Of a DNA stretch of 64,000 nt, positions 48,874 through 62,029 are shown one piece after another. The stretch is from Rhabditoides inermis (taxonomy: Eukaryota; Nematoda; Chromadorea; Rhabditida; Rhabditidae). Position 1 is the first letter of the stretch; every line of letters begins with the position of its first letter. The stretch covers positions 526,001 to 590,000 of the forward strand of contig CAWZYM010000300.1 of NCBI GenBank assembly GCA_963966185.1, given 5' to 3'. The notes beneath the pieces were generated by a model. That model worked only from the letters and a program-made list of their open reading frames with translations. It was not told the origin of the DNA and searched no databases. The position numbers were made by a program, and so were the translations under genes.

Positions 48874-48902
48874 TCTCTCTCTCTCTCCTTCTCTCTCTCT
48901 CT

Positions 48903-48939
<37 letters not shown>

Positions 48940-50621
48940 CCGCCCTTCTTTCTTCAGAAAATCTCAGTGAGCGCGAGGAAGTCGAACTAAGAAAGGGCTA
49001 AGAATAAAAGCAATTGTTCGTGTCGACCACTTGTTCACCTCTTTCTTTCACTATAAGTGTGCGCATTCACAGCGCTTATGGAAGTTATAAATTATGTGTG
49101 TTTTTCGGACCAGTTGGTTGAGAATTGTAATTGTAGACACACTACTCTCCAGAGTGCGATCAATTGGAAAGACAGAAAGTGAGAGCAAGGGAACATGACT
49201 GCATAATTTCTTTCACTTGTTCACTTTTTCACGAGTTTTCCATGAACTGGTCGTGTTTAGTCAAACATTTGAAAACGTTCAACTTCTTCTTTTCGAAGAA
49301 TGGAATGGACATGTCATAAAAAGGTACGTACTCTGATTGACCCTTCGGTAAAAAAAGAGTTCAGACTAGAGATGAGTTTGCAGCCTTCCAGGCTGATTGC
49401 TGGCTGCTGACCAAATCCTCACGTGTTTCCAATGTGATAATCTCTATTTCCTCGACTTTTGCCCGAGAAATCCATGGAGCTCCAAACTCGCACGGGATGT
49501 TAACCTTACTGACATGCGAATGCCGGAAAGAGAAGAGAGAGGGGGAGGAAGAGGGAGAGGGAGAGAGAGGGGGGAGAGGGAGGGAGAGAGAGAAGGAAGA
49601 GAGAGGGAGAGAGAGGGGGAAGAGAAAAGGAGAGAGAGGGAGAGAGAGAGAAAGAGAAAGGGAGAGAGGGAGAGGGGGGAGAGAGGAGAAAAGGAGAAAT
49701 TAAGTGGAGGTGTTGAGAGTTGAGATCCATCGGCGGCGCGCGAAAGTGCCCTTTTCTTTTTTTTCACACTTTTTTTTGGATATGCACCGGGATTTGTTGG
49801 GACTACAATGGAAAAGAAGATATACGGGAAGAAATCTTTAGGAAATATTTTGAGATTGGAATCCCAAGAGCGCAGTGTTTTTATAGATACGGAAGCTCAC
49901 ACAGGGAACAATAGAGAGTTTTAAAAATACTTTAAAACTTTAAAAATATTATATGAAGGTGCAAAGAAATGGAATATTCAGTAAGACAAACATAAACGGG
50001 GTGGAATCAGAACGCAAAACGCAACCGACCATTGTTTGGGCGCGAAAAGAAGACATTCCCTCGATGTACATTTGCACGTAGACCGTCGTGATTTCTTCTG
50101 AAAGCAGGAGAATTCAAATGACTTCATTTTCTTTCCGATTTCCGATAATTTTGTTTTGAGCCGACACTCCACCATCTTCATATACATATTCCTACTCAGT
50201 ACTCACATCCGCTTCCATAACAGTCTCATATCACGAAATACTAATATTATATTATCGTTAATTTCATAACACAAGTGCCAACCACGAGAAATTCGATCGT
50301 TGATACTCTGATCCCTGAAAACTTTCGAGAACAAGCGAACAAAATAATCGCGTTTCCTTCAGAGGAGGAGGTTCGTATAGCCTCTCCTCTCACTCTGCGC
50401 CCTCTCTCATCACCACACTCTCTCGCCACTGAGTATCCGCGTGGGGGAAACACTTACAAGTCCCACTCCACATGCAAAACACACAACATTGTATATCGGG
50501 AAATGTGTGTAGATTGAAAATGTCTTGGAATCGGGTGGTGTTTGAAAAGTAGCAGGCGCCGCGCTCACATTCAGTCAGTCAGGGAGCAAGAGTTTTAGAT
50601 GAACAAAAGAAGAGAGGGCAT

Positions 50622-50665
<44 letters not shown>

Positions 50666-50676
50666 TCTCCCTCCCC

Positions 50677-50724
<48 letters not shown>

Positions 50725-51369
50725 GAGTGGAGCGTGACACACCTCTTATATGCGCACGCTAGCACTTGCCACAATTGCTTGCATGGTCAAAGACGCATCC
50801 GCTTGTGCATAGAGACAATGCCACCCCCTCTTCTCCTTCTCTCACTCTCTCTCCCTCTACCTCTCTCTCCTTTTATACAAAAGAAAAAAGAGATAAATAG
50901 TACGTTCATTTCCTATTGTTTACTGTTTTTGTTGGATCTCAAAAGGTATGTGTAATGAAGTATAGAAGTAAACGTATCAATTATCTGCACGTATCCACAC
51001 CCACACACATAGACAATTGAAACGAGAAAGGGCGAATTGCGAACGGCTTTTCGGATGGTTCTTTTATGGCTTTGTGGATTGTGGACGACTGTTCAATTAT
51101 GAAACGAATGAGAGAGAAGACTGTTTTCAGCTTAAAAACACGATTCGAAAAAGAAGAGTTTAGGATATTTAAAGACACACACAGCGAAACTCACCCAGAT
51201 GTTGTCTGGGATACGCATTCTTGTTGTAGTCCGGACGATTCTGTAGGATCTTCGTGATATCGTCGATGATGTAATCCTTATTAGATAGGGCGGACGCAAC
51301 AGGAAGCAGAAGGAATACGGTAGGAAGGAGTACGGTAAAGATACAGTAGCCACCGCAACGCGTGGCCAT
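42615..51369 (-). CDS. Cys-loop ligand-gated anion-channel-type receptor subunit
   Basis: Fourteen minus-strand exons, all joining in phase, give 460 aa: 51369-51195, 50097-50030, 47869-47777, 47369-47242, 46376-46294, 46111-45977, 45831-45729, 45304-45193, 44633-44536, 44424-44340, 43847-43768, 43468-43406, 42833-42777, 42717-42615. Signal peptide about 1-27 ([17 protein letters not shown]). Extracellular domain with [20 protein letters not shown] and a canonical Cys-loop C162-x13-C176 ([15 protein letters not shown]). TM1 about 245-262 ([14 protein letters not shown]), TM2 273-289 ([17 protein letters not shown]), TM3 from about 304 ([15 protein letters not shown]), a Lys-rich intracellular loop, TM4 428-446. 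The Pro before TM2 and KAIDVWMG point to the GABA/glycine/GluCl anion branch. The filter reads PGR instead of the usual PAR. Ligand unknown. Introns are long and carry GA/CT repeats. Confidence 0.93.
44050..44148. repeat. Imperfect hairpin in receptor intron
   Basis: GGGAAAGTTGA (44051-) pairs with TCAACTTTTCCC (44137-44148), and GGGTAGATCAAT pairs with ATTGATCTACCC (44112-44123). A small MITE-like foldback in an intron of the Cys-loop receptor gene. Confidence 0.55.
44434..44530 (+). repeat. CT-rich tract in receptor intron
   Basis: CTCTCTC/CCCTCTC runs between exons 9 and 10 of the receptor gene, abutting the polypyrimidine side of the 3' splice site. Confidence 0.9.
45594..45722 (+). repeat. 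(GA)n tract in receptor intron
   Basis: GAGAGA/GGGAGAGA run immediately 3' (on the minus strand) of exon 7. Confidence 0.9.
48640..48940. repeat. Opposed GA and CT tracts in receptor intron
   Basis: A purine tract (48640-48724) and a pyrimidine tract (48838-48936) face each other about 110 bp apart and could pair as a long imperfect hairpin. Confidence 0.8.
49525..49700 (+). repeat. GA-rich tract in receptor intron
   Basis: About 170 bp of GAGAGA/GGGAGAG sequence. Reading frames through it are artefacts. Confidence 0.9.
50623..50722 (+). repeat. (CT)n tract in receptor intron
   Basis: About 100 bp of nearly pure CT repeat in the first intron of the receptor gene. Confidence 0.95.
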
Positions 51370-52143
51370 AGCGGCCCGAGTGGGAGGGTGGAGGGGAGAG
51401 TGAGTGTGAGAGAGGCTCTCAGTGCTGGCCGTGGCCCCGCCCCTTTCAGCTGACCCGCTCTCTCACTCGCCAATCATTACCACCGCCTTTTCAAATATGC
51501 AAAATTGTCGCTGTGCTTTGTAGCTGCAATCATTTCGAAGTTTTTTTGGGATGTAGACAATAGAGACAACTATGTAGAAAAAAGAATGCACTTCGAGCTC
51601 GAACTCTGAAACAAAGGAGATTGAAACGGTGAAACGGGAATGTAGACAATTGGATTTTTGGGAAGACGTCTGACAACTGATAGTAGCAGTGTTTGTATGA
51701 TTCACCCCCCCCCCCCTTCTCTCTATCCCCTCTCTCTCTCTATCTATCTCTCTCTCTTCTATGAACCTCCAAGATGACCTCTCATATTTCCTTTTATCGC
51801 TTTGCTGTTTTCAGAAAGCAATATCCAATCCGGCAAAAACGGCGTTCTCTCTCAATTTCAAACCGAAATATAAAATGCAAAATCATGACGCGTATGATTA
51901 CATTTCCTTTTAGGATTAGTAGCTTGAGAAAAATACAGCCGAGAAAAACATGATAGAAGTATGAGGGGTGTCATCGGCACGATATAGTATATAAATGTGT
52001 TTTGGCATTCCGCATTCTCACACAACACACCGGATATAGCAGCTACAAAGTAACAAAGTAGTGCAAAAGAAATAGCTTCCTGACATATTCGCGAAATGTA
52101 ATGGAGCGACGCCCGAAGCAGGAGAAGGGAGGGGGGGGGGGAG

Positions 52144-52196
<53 letters not shown>

Positions 52197-52640
52197 AGAG
52201 AGAGAGATGCCGTCTTGGTTTCCAATTTTTGACACACACCTACATACATATGAGGTAGTGGGAGGCTGGAATGACTTCCGGACAGAGTGTATTTCTAAAA
52301 CACAAATCAATAACATGTAATCAAATCATGTTCCATAGATGTAATAACAAACTACGTACAGTCAGTTCTCAGTGGGCAACGGGTGGGAGCAAAATATGTT
52401 GGGAGCAAAATATGGACCAAAATAGTTCACAATCAGAGATATTTCATGATTATAGGTGATGTATGTGTTTTTTTCTGTGTTTATCCAAATGAAAACATCG
52501 CTTGTTCTCCCCAAAGAATACGAATGATCTGACGCAGTTTCACACTCGATGGAAGTGTCTTAGATGACGACTGTTGATCGATACACAGCCGATAGTTAAT
52601 CGATATCGATAATAAGTTATTGTCACAGTACCAAATCGAA
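51370..52640. other. Intergenic region upstream of the receptor gene
   Basis: It contains a poly-C/CT stretch at 51705-51760 and a (GA)n run at 52146-52206. It is presumably the promoter region of the minus-strand receptor gene. No clear TATA box or other element can be defended. Confidence 0.35.
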
Positions 52641-52681
52641 TGACGAGCGAGTGGTGGTTGCAGGCACATGCAAATGGTAGT

Positions 52682-52782
52682 GGCGGCGCGCGCGCGGGCC
52701 GATCAATCGATAAGTGGCGCGCGGGCCGATCAATCGATAAATGGCGCGCGAGCCGATCAATCGATAAATGGCGCGCGCGCTC
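52682..52782. repeat. 27-bp minisatellite, three copies
   Basis: GGCGCGCGGGCCGATCAATC-type units at a 27-bp period (GATCAATCGATAA at about 52701, 52728 and 52755). The unit is GC-rich with a Cla-type ATCGAT core. It lies just upstream of the small plus-strand gene. Confidence 0.85.
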
Positions 52783-52805
52783 ATTGTGCCGTCTGCCGTG
52801 TCGCG

Positions 52806-53245
52806 ATGCGGTGGGCGGCCGCCGTCTCCTCCTGCCTGCCAGCGCGCGCCCTCCCCATCGGACAGCGAGCCATGCACAAGACCGACATACCCATACTCAG
52901 AGGTAGGCCGAATGAGATAGTGATCGGTGACACTGTTTTGAGATTGAGTGTTGTAGACCCCACCGCAATTGTAGACCCCGTCGACGACGAGGGATACGTG
53001 TGCAGCGCGTTGGCTTCGCACGCACGCCACTGGGCATACGCTGGCAATAGGAACGGTGGGAGTGGGAGGGTCGGTGAAATGAAGAAGATATGATATGGGT
53101 CCCCTTCAGCCGACTGGAAGCAGCGGCTGGCGGCCGCTCGGGTGGGCGCCGCGCAAGCAGCAGAGGCGAGACGGGCAATGGAATGGAACAAGAAGTGGCT
53201 GGTCGAAGACGACGAAGTCTATGAGTCCCAGTACAGTATTGTGAG

Positions 53246-53285
<40 letters not shown>

Positions 53286-53390
53286 GAAAGGGTTTTCCAG
53301 ATGCCGGCAAGCACCGATCTCGTGTGGAGGCCGTCGCACCTTCGCCCGCTTCAGATTCTATTGAAGACGACGAGTTTTCTGACTGATCGA
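52806..53390 (+). CDS. Small unrecognised gene, possibly mitochondrial
   Basis: Proposed start MRWAAAVSSCLPARALPIGQ (52806), an arginine/alanine-rich N-terminus that could be a mitochondrial targeting peptide, to a donor at about 52903. Next comes DPVDDEGYVCSALASHARHW (acceptor near 52974; the region could also be read unspliced) and an exon from about 53109 with DWKQRLAAARVGAAQAAEAR and WNKKWLVEDDEVYE, donor at 53239. After a (GA)n intron the last exon starts near 53300. Exon joins are uncertain and no family is recognised; a short, basic, helix-rich mitochondrial protein is one possibility. Confidence 0.45.
53250..53280 (+). repeat. (GA)n microsatellite
   Basis: Short GA run filling the intron before the last exon of the small plus-strand gene. 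Confidence 0.9.
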
Positions 53391-53648
53391 AGGGTACTTT
53401 GTTGTCTCGAATTTCATTTTTGTTAACGCGACTTTGAATAAACAATACTTTGCTTTCCAAAAAACTTGCTTTGAATTCAAAGATTGGATGGATTATGAGT
53501 TATCTGTCCTTGTTCTGAGAAACTGAGCTAGGGTTTGATTAAACCTTTGATCCGCTTGGCATCGTAATTAATCGTGTTTATCTTATGAATTTGTACAACA
53601 ATGATCTACCAGATCACAAATATCAATAATGAAACATTACTCGAACAA

Positions 53649-56600
53649 TCAATACTGTGCCGTTCGGTATGCCATTTGCTTTCTTGTCTTCGTGTGTAGT
53701 TGTCTTCTCTGACCGAGTATCACTATCACAGAAAGTCCTTGCAACACCAGCAGACATCCAATGAAGACGGTCGACCATACCTGCAAACACATTACGTTTC
53801 ATTCTCTTTTTTTAAATTGATTTCGTTTCGTTAGGTATAACGTCATCCCTTCATTGACAACCGCCAATAGCAATGGAATTGGATCATGACATGATCATAC
53901 AGACCTGATTGGGGCAGGCTGACTCTGGTAGTGAAATGGGCGTGGTCAGAGGGGGCGGAGCCTCGTCCTCCGTCAACACCATCAGCTGGAAAAGGACTAC
54001 TGTATGTGGAATGTATACGATACCCTACCTCATCGCTCGCAACGTCGATCGTCACGTTTTTCTTCCCATGAGTGGTCACATCTGAAATTCATATTCTGTG
54101 AGACTCTGAAATGTTTCACAGAAGATCGAGAGCGTCCACGTGTAACTCACGCTCAAAGTAATCAGATTCTCACTCGCTGTGAGTGTTTCTAAAACACTGT
54201 CTCTAAAACACTGTCCAAGCTTCTGATGCTGAGGGATCAACGACGGACGCGGCCGGACCGAAGTCATTTGCCAACTGCCCGGTATCAATTCGAAACATCT
54301 CTTCAATCATTCCACTCACCCACTCCCCTCCTCCCTCTCGCCATGAATACCTCCGCCGGCTGTGGCAGCGGGAACGCCTGGTTGTCTGGTGGTATGTATG
54401 TGTTGGCAGCCAGGTAGTGAGAGTAGCCGGAGAAGGCTGGCGCCGCCGGTACTGTAAGAGATAAGATATACGGTAGAGACACAGAATTGTAGCCATATGG
54501 ATGTGATCAATGTGTATGAATCTAGTAGTAGAAACTATCGAGTTTGAATTAGATAATGCAGAGACGATGATTTATATGTGCACCAAGTGAAACGTATTTG
54601 TTTTGAAAAAGAGTAAACATATGTGAAACGTACCAGCATAGACTGCGTCGGGAATGAGTGTGGGATGGTGGGGCGGCGGCATAGCAGCCGGCATCGCTGC
54701 ACTCGACGGAACTGAAAAGGGGGCGGGGTGAGAGGGGCGGGGCTTGACTCACCTCTGGCAGCCCCGTAGGCGTACTCACTGTCGCCGCCGTGTACCTGTA
54801 AATGAGGTAAACAACTAGTAGTGTTGTGATTCATGCAAGACAGAACCACAATACTACTAGTTGTATGCTGACAAACATGACCCCCTTGAACCACCCGCAC
54901 AAAGGATCCTACCAAGTGGTCCCCTAGCCATGCGCACCTGTCTGTTCCACTCCCTCCACATGTTCCCTCTCTCCTCGTATCCGGCCAGCTTCTCCCTCTC
55001 CCTCCTCCTGTCCTCCTCCTCGCGAGACGGAACATTGATCGAAGACGGATCTGATGAGAATCGAGTTAGCCCCGCCTCCTTTCACCACGCCCCTTTGGAC
55101 AAAATGGATTCCCTTCGACTGCCCATAATTTTGATCTAGGGTTTACAGAACAAGCCCCGCCCCTTTTCGCCCCGCCCACCCGAGTCTGGTCGGAACCACG
55201 CCGGTCTGGCGGTGCCATCGTGACGGGAAGTGGGAGAGGGAGTGGAGTAGGCTGAATACTAGTTTAAGGACATATAAATACGTTTCAGCAAAAGTATGAA
55301 GAATACACAAACTTCTAGAATATAATGATGCCACTGCACAATTACATACATAAAACATAAATAAAATGTATAAAGTACAATATATAAAATGTATAATGAC
55401 TATACCTTCGTTCCCACTCTTCTCCAGTGCCGCCTTGAAGAGCTCCTCGTGCGAACGCGCGTCAACGCCTAGATTGAACATTTTATTAACACTTTTATCA
55501 ATGAATAGTCTTTTACTTTTATCAAAACAATATTTGCGTCGATTATATATCGCAACATTGAAACGCATGGCAAATATACACTCACTTGCTCCTCCCGACT
55601 TCGCAGTCTGCCAGCCAGACCACGTCTGCGAAGAGTGAGATGTAGAAGAGGAGGAGGAGGAGGAGGAGGAGGAGGAGGAGGAGGAAGAAGAGGAGAGTGC
55701 CTCTGCTCCGGAGCCGGACCGCCACTGCTTCTGCAATCGGTTCAAGTGCGCAAGTACATATCTAAATCCCCAAGAACAAGGGTGAGACTATCATTCCGCA
55801 CCTCACTGAACCCTGTCCGCTGTGTGGTCGTTATGGAGGGAGCGGTGTACGTTGTTGTCGTTGATCTTGTTGTTGTAGTAGTGGTGCGCACTGTTGTGGT
55901 AGGAACACTGAAATATACGGAATACGACATATTTGTCAGTATGATGACAATGATGTCTACATACGTCGTAGTGGTTCCCTCGCCCGGCAGATTGGGCAGA
56001 GTGATGCTCGCGCCCAGGTGTTCGACCGTCACTCCCTGTCGACTGATCTCCAGACCAACCTCGCCCGTCGTACGACCGGACAGCGAACTGCAGTGGCAAT
56101 CATATCAAGGAACGGGAATAGATACCACCATATTACGCTACAGATGCTATCATTACGGCACATCTCGATGTGTGTTACGTAATCGGTGAAACGTATCATG
56201 GTACCAATGTGGAAACGTACGACAAAACGTACCCATCCTGCCACTCCTCCGCAGCCTCGTCCGAGTCGGTGTCGATGCGAGACGCGCGAGACTGCGACGA
56301 CTGAACAGGCGATACGTTTCAATCGGTCAATAAGATTAGCGCTCTGATGTGGAGAGAAACAAAATGTTGGTTTCTTGTGAAGAGCGTTGGTTTAGTGAAT
56401 GAGAATTTGAGAAGATACATACGTTGGCATGACTGTAGTTTCTATACGTTACAATCGATCAATAAGATTTTCGTTTTTATTCAAACGTCAATGCAAAGTT
56501 TCTTATTTGTTTTTGTTGAGGACTGAAGTTACTATTTGTTTCAGTTTCTACATTCTTCTATTAAGATGAGCGCTCTGATGTATAATGCTATAAAATGTTG

Positions 56601-57067
56601 GTTTCTTGTAAAGAACGTTGGCTCGGCGTATGCGAATTTGAGAACACATATTCATATACGGATATACATACGTTGGAACGGCTGAAGGTGCTTTACGTTT
56701 CAAGCGGTCAATAAGACTATCGTTTTATGTGGTCAGCAATCAGATTAACGCACGAAAAGTACGCCTAAACAATTTAGTTCTAATCAAAGAGAAGTGAAAG
56801 AATACAAATTTGGAGAGCTACACAAATGAGAATGTCCTCGTACCTTCATCTCCTCGTATGTCTCGTCTCCTCTCGAGCCATGTCGGAATTCGGTCTTGAT
56901 CGGAGATGCGAAATCGATCGGATGACAGACGGGCGGCTGGAAATAATCGATAACTCAATCGATCGATCGATAGTCGCCTACCGCGATTCCCTCGCAACCC
57001 TGCTCGGATCGGCTGCAGATGGTGATCTGGCAGGCAAAGTGCACCATTACCTGGAAGGAGGGAGGGT

Positions 57068-57135
<68 letters not shown>

Positions 57136-57732
57136 TACTTACCTGATCTGCGAATCTAAACGCTTGAACGGTAGTGAACGCAACGGATAGATCGTTTGAG
57201 TAGGTGAGAGACGGCATCAACGAGTTTTCGATGACACACCTGGAAGAATCTTATATGATTTCATCGGTTGAATTCAGTATTGAATTACGTTTCATTGTTT
57301 CAATAAGAGCGCCGAATTCAAAATGATTTCAATTCACGATTGTTTTCTTCTAATTACAACCAATCCATCTGTCGCAAACCCTCACTTTCCTCTTTACAAC
57401 CCCTAACAATCGAGACAACAGTGCACAAACGGCCTGCCGTTTACAGGTGCCACCGACCTTCACTGGCTGCCCTTTTGTACCGCCAACGCTAAATGTGCTG
57501 CTTTCAACTGTCAACAGCAAGAATCCCCGCTAATCGAAATCACACTACGCAATCAAATCTCCCTCGGCGATCTGCCTATTCAAACATGTCTACCGGTTTC
57601 CGAGAGTGAATTGCAGATCGGTTGGACTCTGAGGGAGGAGGAAGGGAGAAGGGGAAGGGGAATGGGGATGATTCAAAGAGCGAATCCCTAAGCCCCCCTT
57701 GCTGCGCGGTCTTGCCGATTTGTACGGCGCGA

Positions 57733-57778
<46 letters not shown>

Positions 57779-59986
57779 GAACGTTTGCCGTGTAAGTAGC
57801 GTGTAGTAGAGAGATTTCAACGACCCTTCGAGTGGCAGCCTTTTTTCCTCTGACCACAGAAGTATCGTTTACATTGGAACGCTGGTACAGGATTCATTTA
57901 AAAAAAATCTTTTTGTTTCCGCCTGCAGATCCAAATCAAATACGTTTCAGCGTCAGCACATATAAACACAAATAGTGAGCTTCTCAATCCGTTGACCTCT
58001 AGTCATCCTCATGTAAGATTTATGAAAATCAGAATCTGTGTCTGAAGTTAGTATTATGCAGTTCAAATACGATTTAGTGAATACATATCTGGATGAAAAC
58101 ATGTTTCTCAACATTTTCTCAACAATTTTCGGAAATCTGCGAGACGAGAACAAGCTTGTTATAAAAAGTAAGTCAAATAAAAAAAACATAATTTGTTATA
58201 AGAATTATGAAAAATTTAAAAACTAATAAAAAACAAAACCACGCACCCTCTTTCGTCGACGAGACTGAATTCGCTGCCAGTCGCGTCCTTCACTACACAC
58301 GAATGGACGACGAAGCCCATGCCCGCTGGAAGAAGCATCTTCGGAGGGAGAGAGGGAGAGAGAGAGGGGGGAGAGGGAAGAGAAAGAGAGAGGGAGAGAG
58401 AGGAAGAGGGAAAGAAGAAGAGAGAGAGGGGAGAAAGAGAGGGAGAGAGGAAGAGGGAGGGAGATGAGAGAAATGAAAGAGACTCACGCGCATCGCACGT
58501 CCACTTGTGTACCACTGGCTCTCCCACATTCGCGTATTTGATTTTTGGTCCGTGAATTGAGCCGGAAAGAACGTCGTATCTGGATAATTGATTTATATTA
58601 GTTTAGCTACTTTAGTTTAGCTCACCGACAAGTGGGCTTGAATACTGCAGATACGTCGGCGGAGGGTAGTTCACTGAAAGTGAGGATGAGTGAGAAACGG
58701 GAAGAGGGAGAGAGAGAGATAACTGACCCGATATCCAGGTTTTGATGCACCGTTGTGTCTAGTTGTTGGTAGAAACAGTTTAGTCTGAAAGTTTTATACT
58801 ATTGTTTATACGATTATACGTTTCAGTGAATTGGTAATAGCTCACTGAGTCGACAATCATCCAATGCAGATTTGATTGCATCTTTTGATTAGTTCTTGCA
58901 AAATAGCTACATAATTGAGTACGGCTTGTATCCCCTTTACTAACTTAGTTTAAAGAGATAAACAACATATTCGATCCTGTGGGAGTATTCTTTATTTTCG
59001 GATAATTCGGATCTGAACCCAATAAACGTACCGATAGGCGCGATCTCCGGACGTCATGAACAATCGATGATGCTGCACGATCACAGTGACGTCATAGTTG
59101 ATTCCAGTCGGATTTAACTGCAATCCTCATCACCATTGAAATTCAAACTACAGTATCCTCGTACCATCCGGCTTCTGCGCATATTGCACCCGCTTCTGTA
59201 CGGGATGTCCATGTAGAACGAGGAGCGCTGCGGGCTGCAGGAAATCGATAATCAATCAATGAATCGATATCGACCGATACCTCTCGCAGTAGTTGGCGTG
59301 GCAGTCGTGGTCAGGGGAGGAGAAGAAACCCTGATAAACAATTTTAATAGAGAATGAAATTTAGGGTATGAGTTAAACTACTTACAAATTTTGAATAAAG
59401 ATATAGTTCTATGCTCGCAATGAGTTGCGCGAGGTGGGGTAGATCAGAGGAAGACGGAGAGTCAGCTATCGGCAATAGCGCGCAAAACAAAAACAAGAGA
59501 GGCAGACGGTTATGGCATCGTATTTAGAACTGCAAGCGAGGCAGATCGAAAACTATCGCTCTGGCGCAGGCTATATTAATAATTCATTCTGTCTCTTCCG
59601 TTTCATTGAATAATAACCTCTTTTCGATCAACTGAGACACAGGAAAGGGTTGATTATCCATACCTTGACGTAAACATGTCCCTTGAATGGCTCTCTAGAT
59701 CGCATGTGTAGTCGAATCGACTGCGGCAGACACTCCTAAACGTATACCATACGTTTCAGACATCCACAAAATAGACAGCGAGAAAAAGACAATCAATTGC
59801 TGACTGAAAATAGTACCATGTATCGAAAACACGGTAATTTGTAACGTAAACACATTTTGATAAACATGAAATCAAAAAAAAAGAACTGACCAATCTCGGG
59901 TGTTCATATTCGTTCTCTCCAGTGTGCTGCTTCGTGACTTGAGCAATTGTAAACACAAACAAAGACGCAAATAAATACATATACAT
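53649..59986 (-). CDS. ZP-domain (cuticlin-like) single-pass membrane protein
   Basis: About 26 minus-strand exons, from 59986-59891 (MYMYLFASLFVFTIA, signal peptide) to 53780-53649. Exons 1-22 join in phase. Exons 2-11 (59735 to 56982) form a ZP domain, about residues 34-277: FKGHVYVK, VQHHRLFMTSGDRAYR, CFYQQL, GEPVVHKWTC, MGFVVHSCVV, GCVIENSLMPSLTYSNDLS, FRFADQ, VHFACQITIC, CEGIA, then PPVC. Next: RASR at about 308 as a possible furin site, a Thr-rich linker (55907-55802), a poly-Ser run (55730-55586), an Arg/Glu-rich stretch (REEEDRRREREK) and a Pro/Ala-rich part. The last exon has one TM (STVFIGCLLVLQGLSVIVIL) and a short basic tail. Length is about 700-730 aa; the exon near 54300-54260 is unresolved. 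ZP proteins of this kind polymerise in cuticle or apical matrix. Symbol not assigned. Confidence 0.88.
57071..57136 (+). repeat. (GA)n microsatellite in ZP gene intron
   Basis: Nearly pure GA run between exons 10 and 11 of the ZP gene. Confidence 0.95.
57240..58240. other. Intron of the ZP gene
   Basis: About 1 kb between exons 9 and 10 with a (GA)n run at 57737-57778. Nothing else seen. Confidence 0.5.
58345..58466 (+). repeat. GA-rich tract in ZP gene intron
   Basis: Purine tract just upstream (minus strand) of exon 9. It leaves only TTCCAG at 58326-58331 as an in-phase acceptor for that exon. Confidence 0.9.
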
Positions 59987-59989
59987 GGC

Positions 59990-60690
59990 AGGGAAATAGT
60001 AGCCGAGGCGTTGCGTAACCGCCTCGTATTCTGGTTATGGTAGATCAAACCGACCAGACTCCGCCCACTCAAAAAAGAGAGAGGAGGGAGATAGATGGGC
60101 AAACGCGAATAGCCGTAGCCTTCGATTCCACTATTTGCAACTCGTAAATATACATGAACTCATTTCCCTCGTTTCATTATGAAATCCACGAAAATCGATG
60201 AAAACTGTGTCAGTCAGTGTATTTGCAACAAACATGAACTCATTTTCCTTATGAAACACGGAAACGATTGGTTATTTCCATGTATTAGGGTCAAACAAAC
60301 ACTTGAGGATGAGGATAGACATTTATTATAGAATATGATACATAGATGCTATGAATCTAGTAAACATTCACCATTCACATTCATTCGTTCACGATTCTCT
60401 CACTCAAATTCGGGGTAAAGCTACGCAAAGTGAAACTCCCATGTGGAAACGGGAGAAATATACGCAAACATATAGAACTATATATTGTACTGTACCGGTC
60501 ATGCAAAGGCGTCTCAGGACGGTGTGGGGTTACTGTAGGAGGGATGGAGGGTACGGTAGAAATACTCTGGATGAGGTTTGATACACACAAAACAAATGCT
60601 GTACAACAACGATGGCAATGGGGTAAGTAGATTGCAAGCTCGTCGAGTAAGTCTCGGACTTAAGTCGTTAGCTCAAGTGCGACTGAGTGA
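59990..60690. other. Intergenic region between VAB-9-like and ZP genes
   Basis: Presumably contains the 3' end of the VAB-9-like transcript and the ZP gene promoter, both on the minus strand. No element can be defined. Confidence 0.35.
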
Positions 60691-60691
60691 C

Positions 60692-61009
60692 TTAGGGAAG
60701 CTCTGGCGGGGGATTGTAGATGGTCTTCTCCTTGTAGTACACCTTAAAAAAACACGGTGAAACTATTATACGATGCAAGAATAAAAAGGAAAATACTAAG
60801 TATATTAGTAGAACGTTAGCCCACCTCTTCATGTTCCTTGTCACAGATGAGGAGTAGACTGGCTCCGAAAGTGAAGAGAGTAGCACCCCAAGCGAGGCCA
60901 TACGACCAGTCAACCTGTAGACAACCACATACACTCATGGTATTAAAACACATGCCATTCAAAGCAGGACAAAAAAACTCGCCTAGAAAAATGAATGAAA
61001 CGATGGAAA

Positions 61010-61093
<84 letters not shown>

Positions 61094-61994
61094 CTAACGA
61101 ACGTACATGGCATATTGATGATTTACATTTCTTCATGATATGCGGTATGTGAAACGTGAGGACGTAAAGTGTGATCAAAGAAGATAACTTTGATTGGTAC
61201 TACCTATCCGGTTTTCGCATTGGCTCTCTAACACTTTTGGGGAAGATGTGTAAGGGATAAAACGTACAAAATGAGGAAAACTCGGCTGAGAACAATTGGT
61301 ATGAGTAGTGTAGTGCGATAAACACAATACCAACATTTAAAAAAAACTGTGCAAAACAGAAACGACGAACCTCCCAGTCCCTTCTCGATCCGTACTCCTT
61401 CATCTTCACGTAGAAACAGGCCGGGAAGACGATCAGCGAGATCAGCTCCAGAAGCACTGAACAGACACGGATCACTCATTGTTCAGAGCCACTGTTACTG
61501 TACATATACTTCACTTCGGTGAACTGAATAAACTGTTTCTTACTTTTGATTGCTTAATGGAACGTATGCATTAGATTCTCGAAGTGCATTGTTTGATGAA
61601 TGAATGGTGCTCGCATTAAACATGCCATGTATGCATTGAGATCTTAGCTTATGCTCGAAACGTATGAGTTGTTCGTTGTCTAATTTATAATTTTATGTTT
61701 TTTCACCGGCAAATATAGCCAGATAGGTGGCGAACTTGTAGAATACGTACTTCCTGCGCACGTCTGCCTGAAAAAAATTATGAATTCAGATCTTCATATC
61801 ATAATTGGTCTCATCAACAATGAACACTCGTCAACAGTTGTGATCTCTACTACGAAAAGAAAGACTTCACTCGACTAAGACAAAGTCAAGGTGGTAGCTG
61901 GTAAAAAGAAAGGAAAACAAGAGAGGGGGAGAGGGGGAGGGAGATGGAGATAGAGGAAGATGAAGAGAGAGAGAGAGAGAGAAAGAAAGAGGGG

Positions 61995-62029
<35 letters not shown>

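Noticed and set aside
52640..53030. Gene encoding SIDKWRA repeats
   Set aside because: The repeats come from the 27-bp minisatellite; no downstream continuity as a protein.
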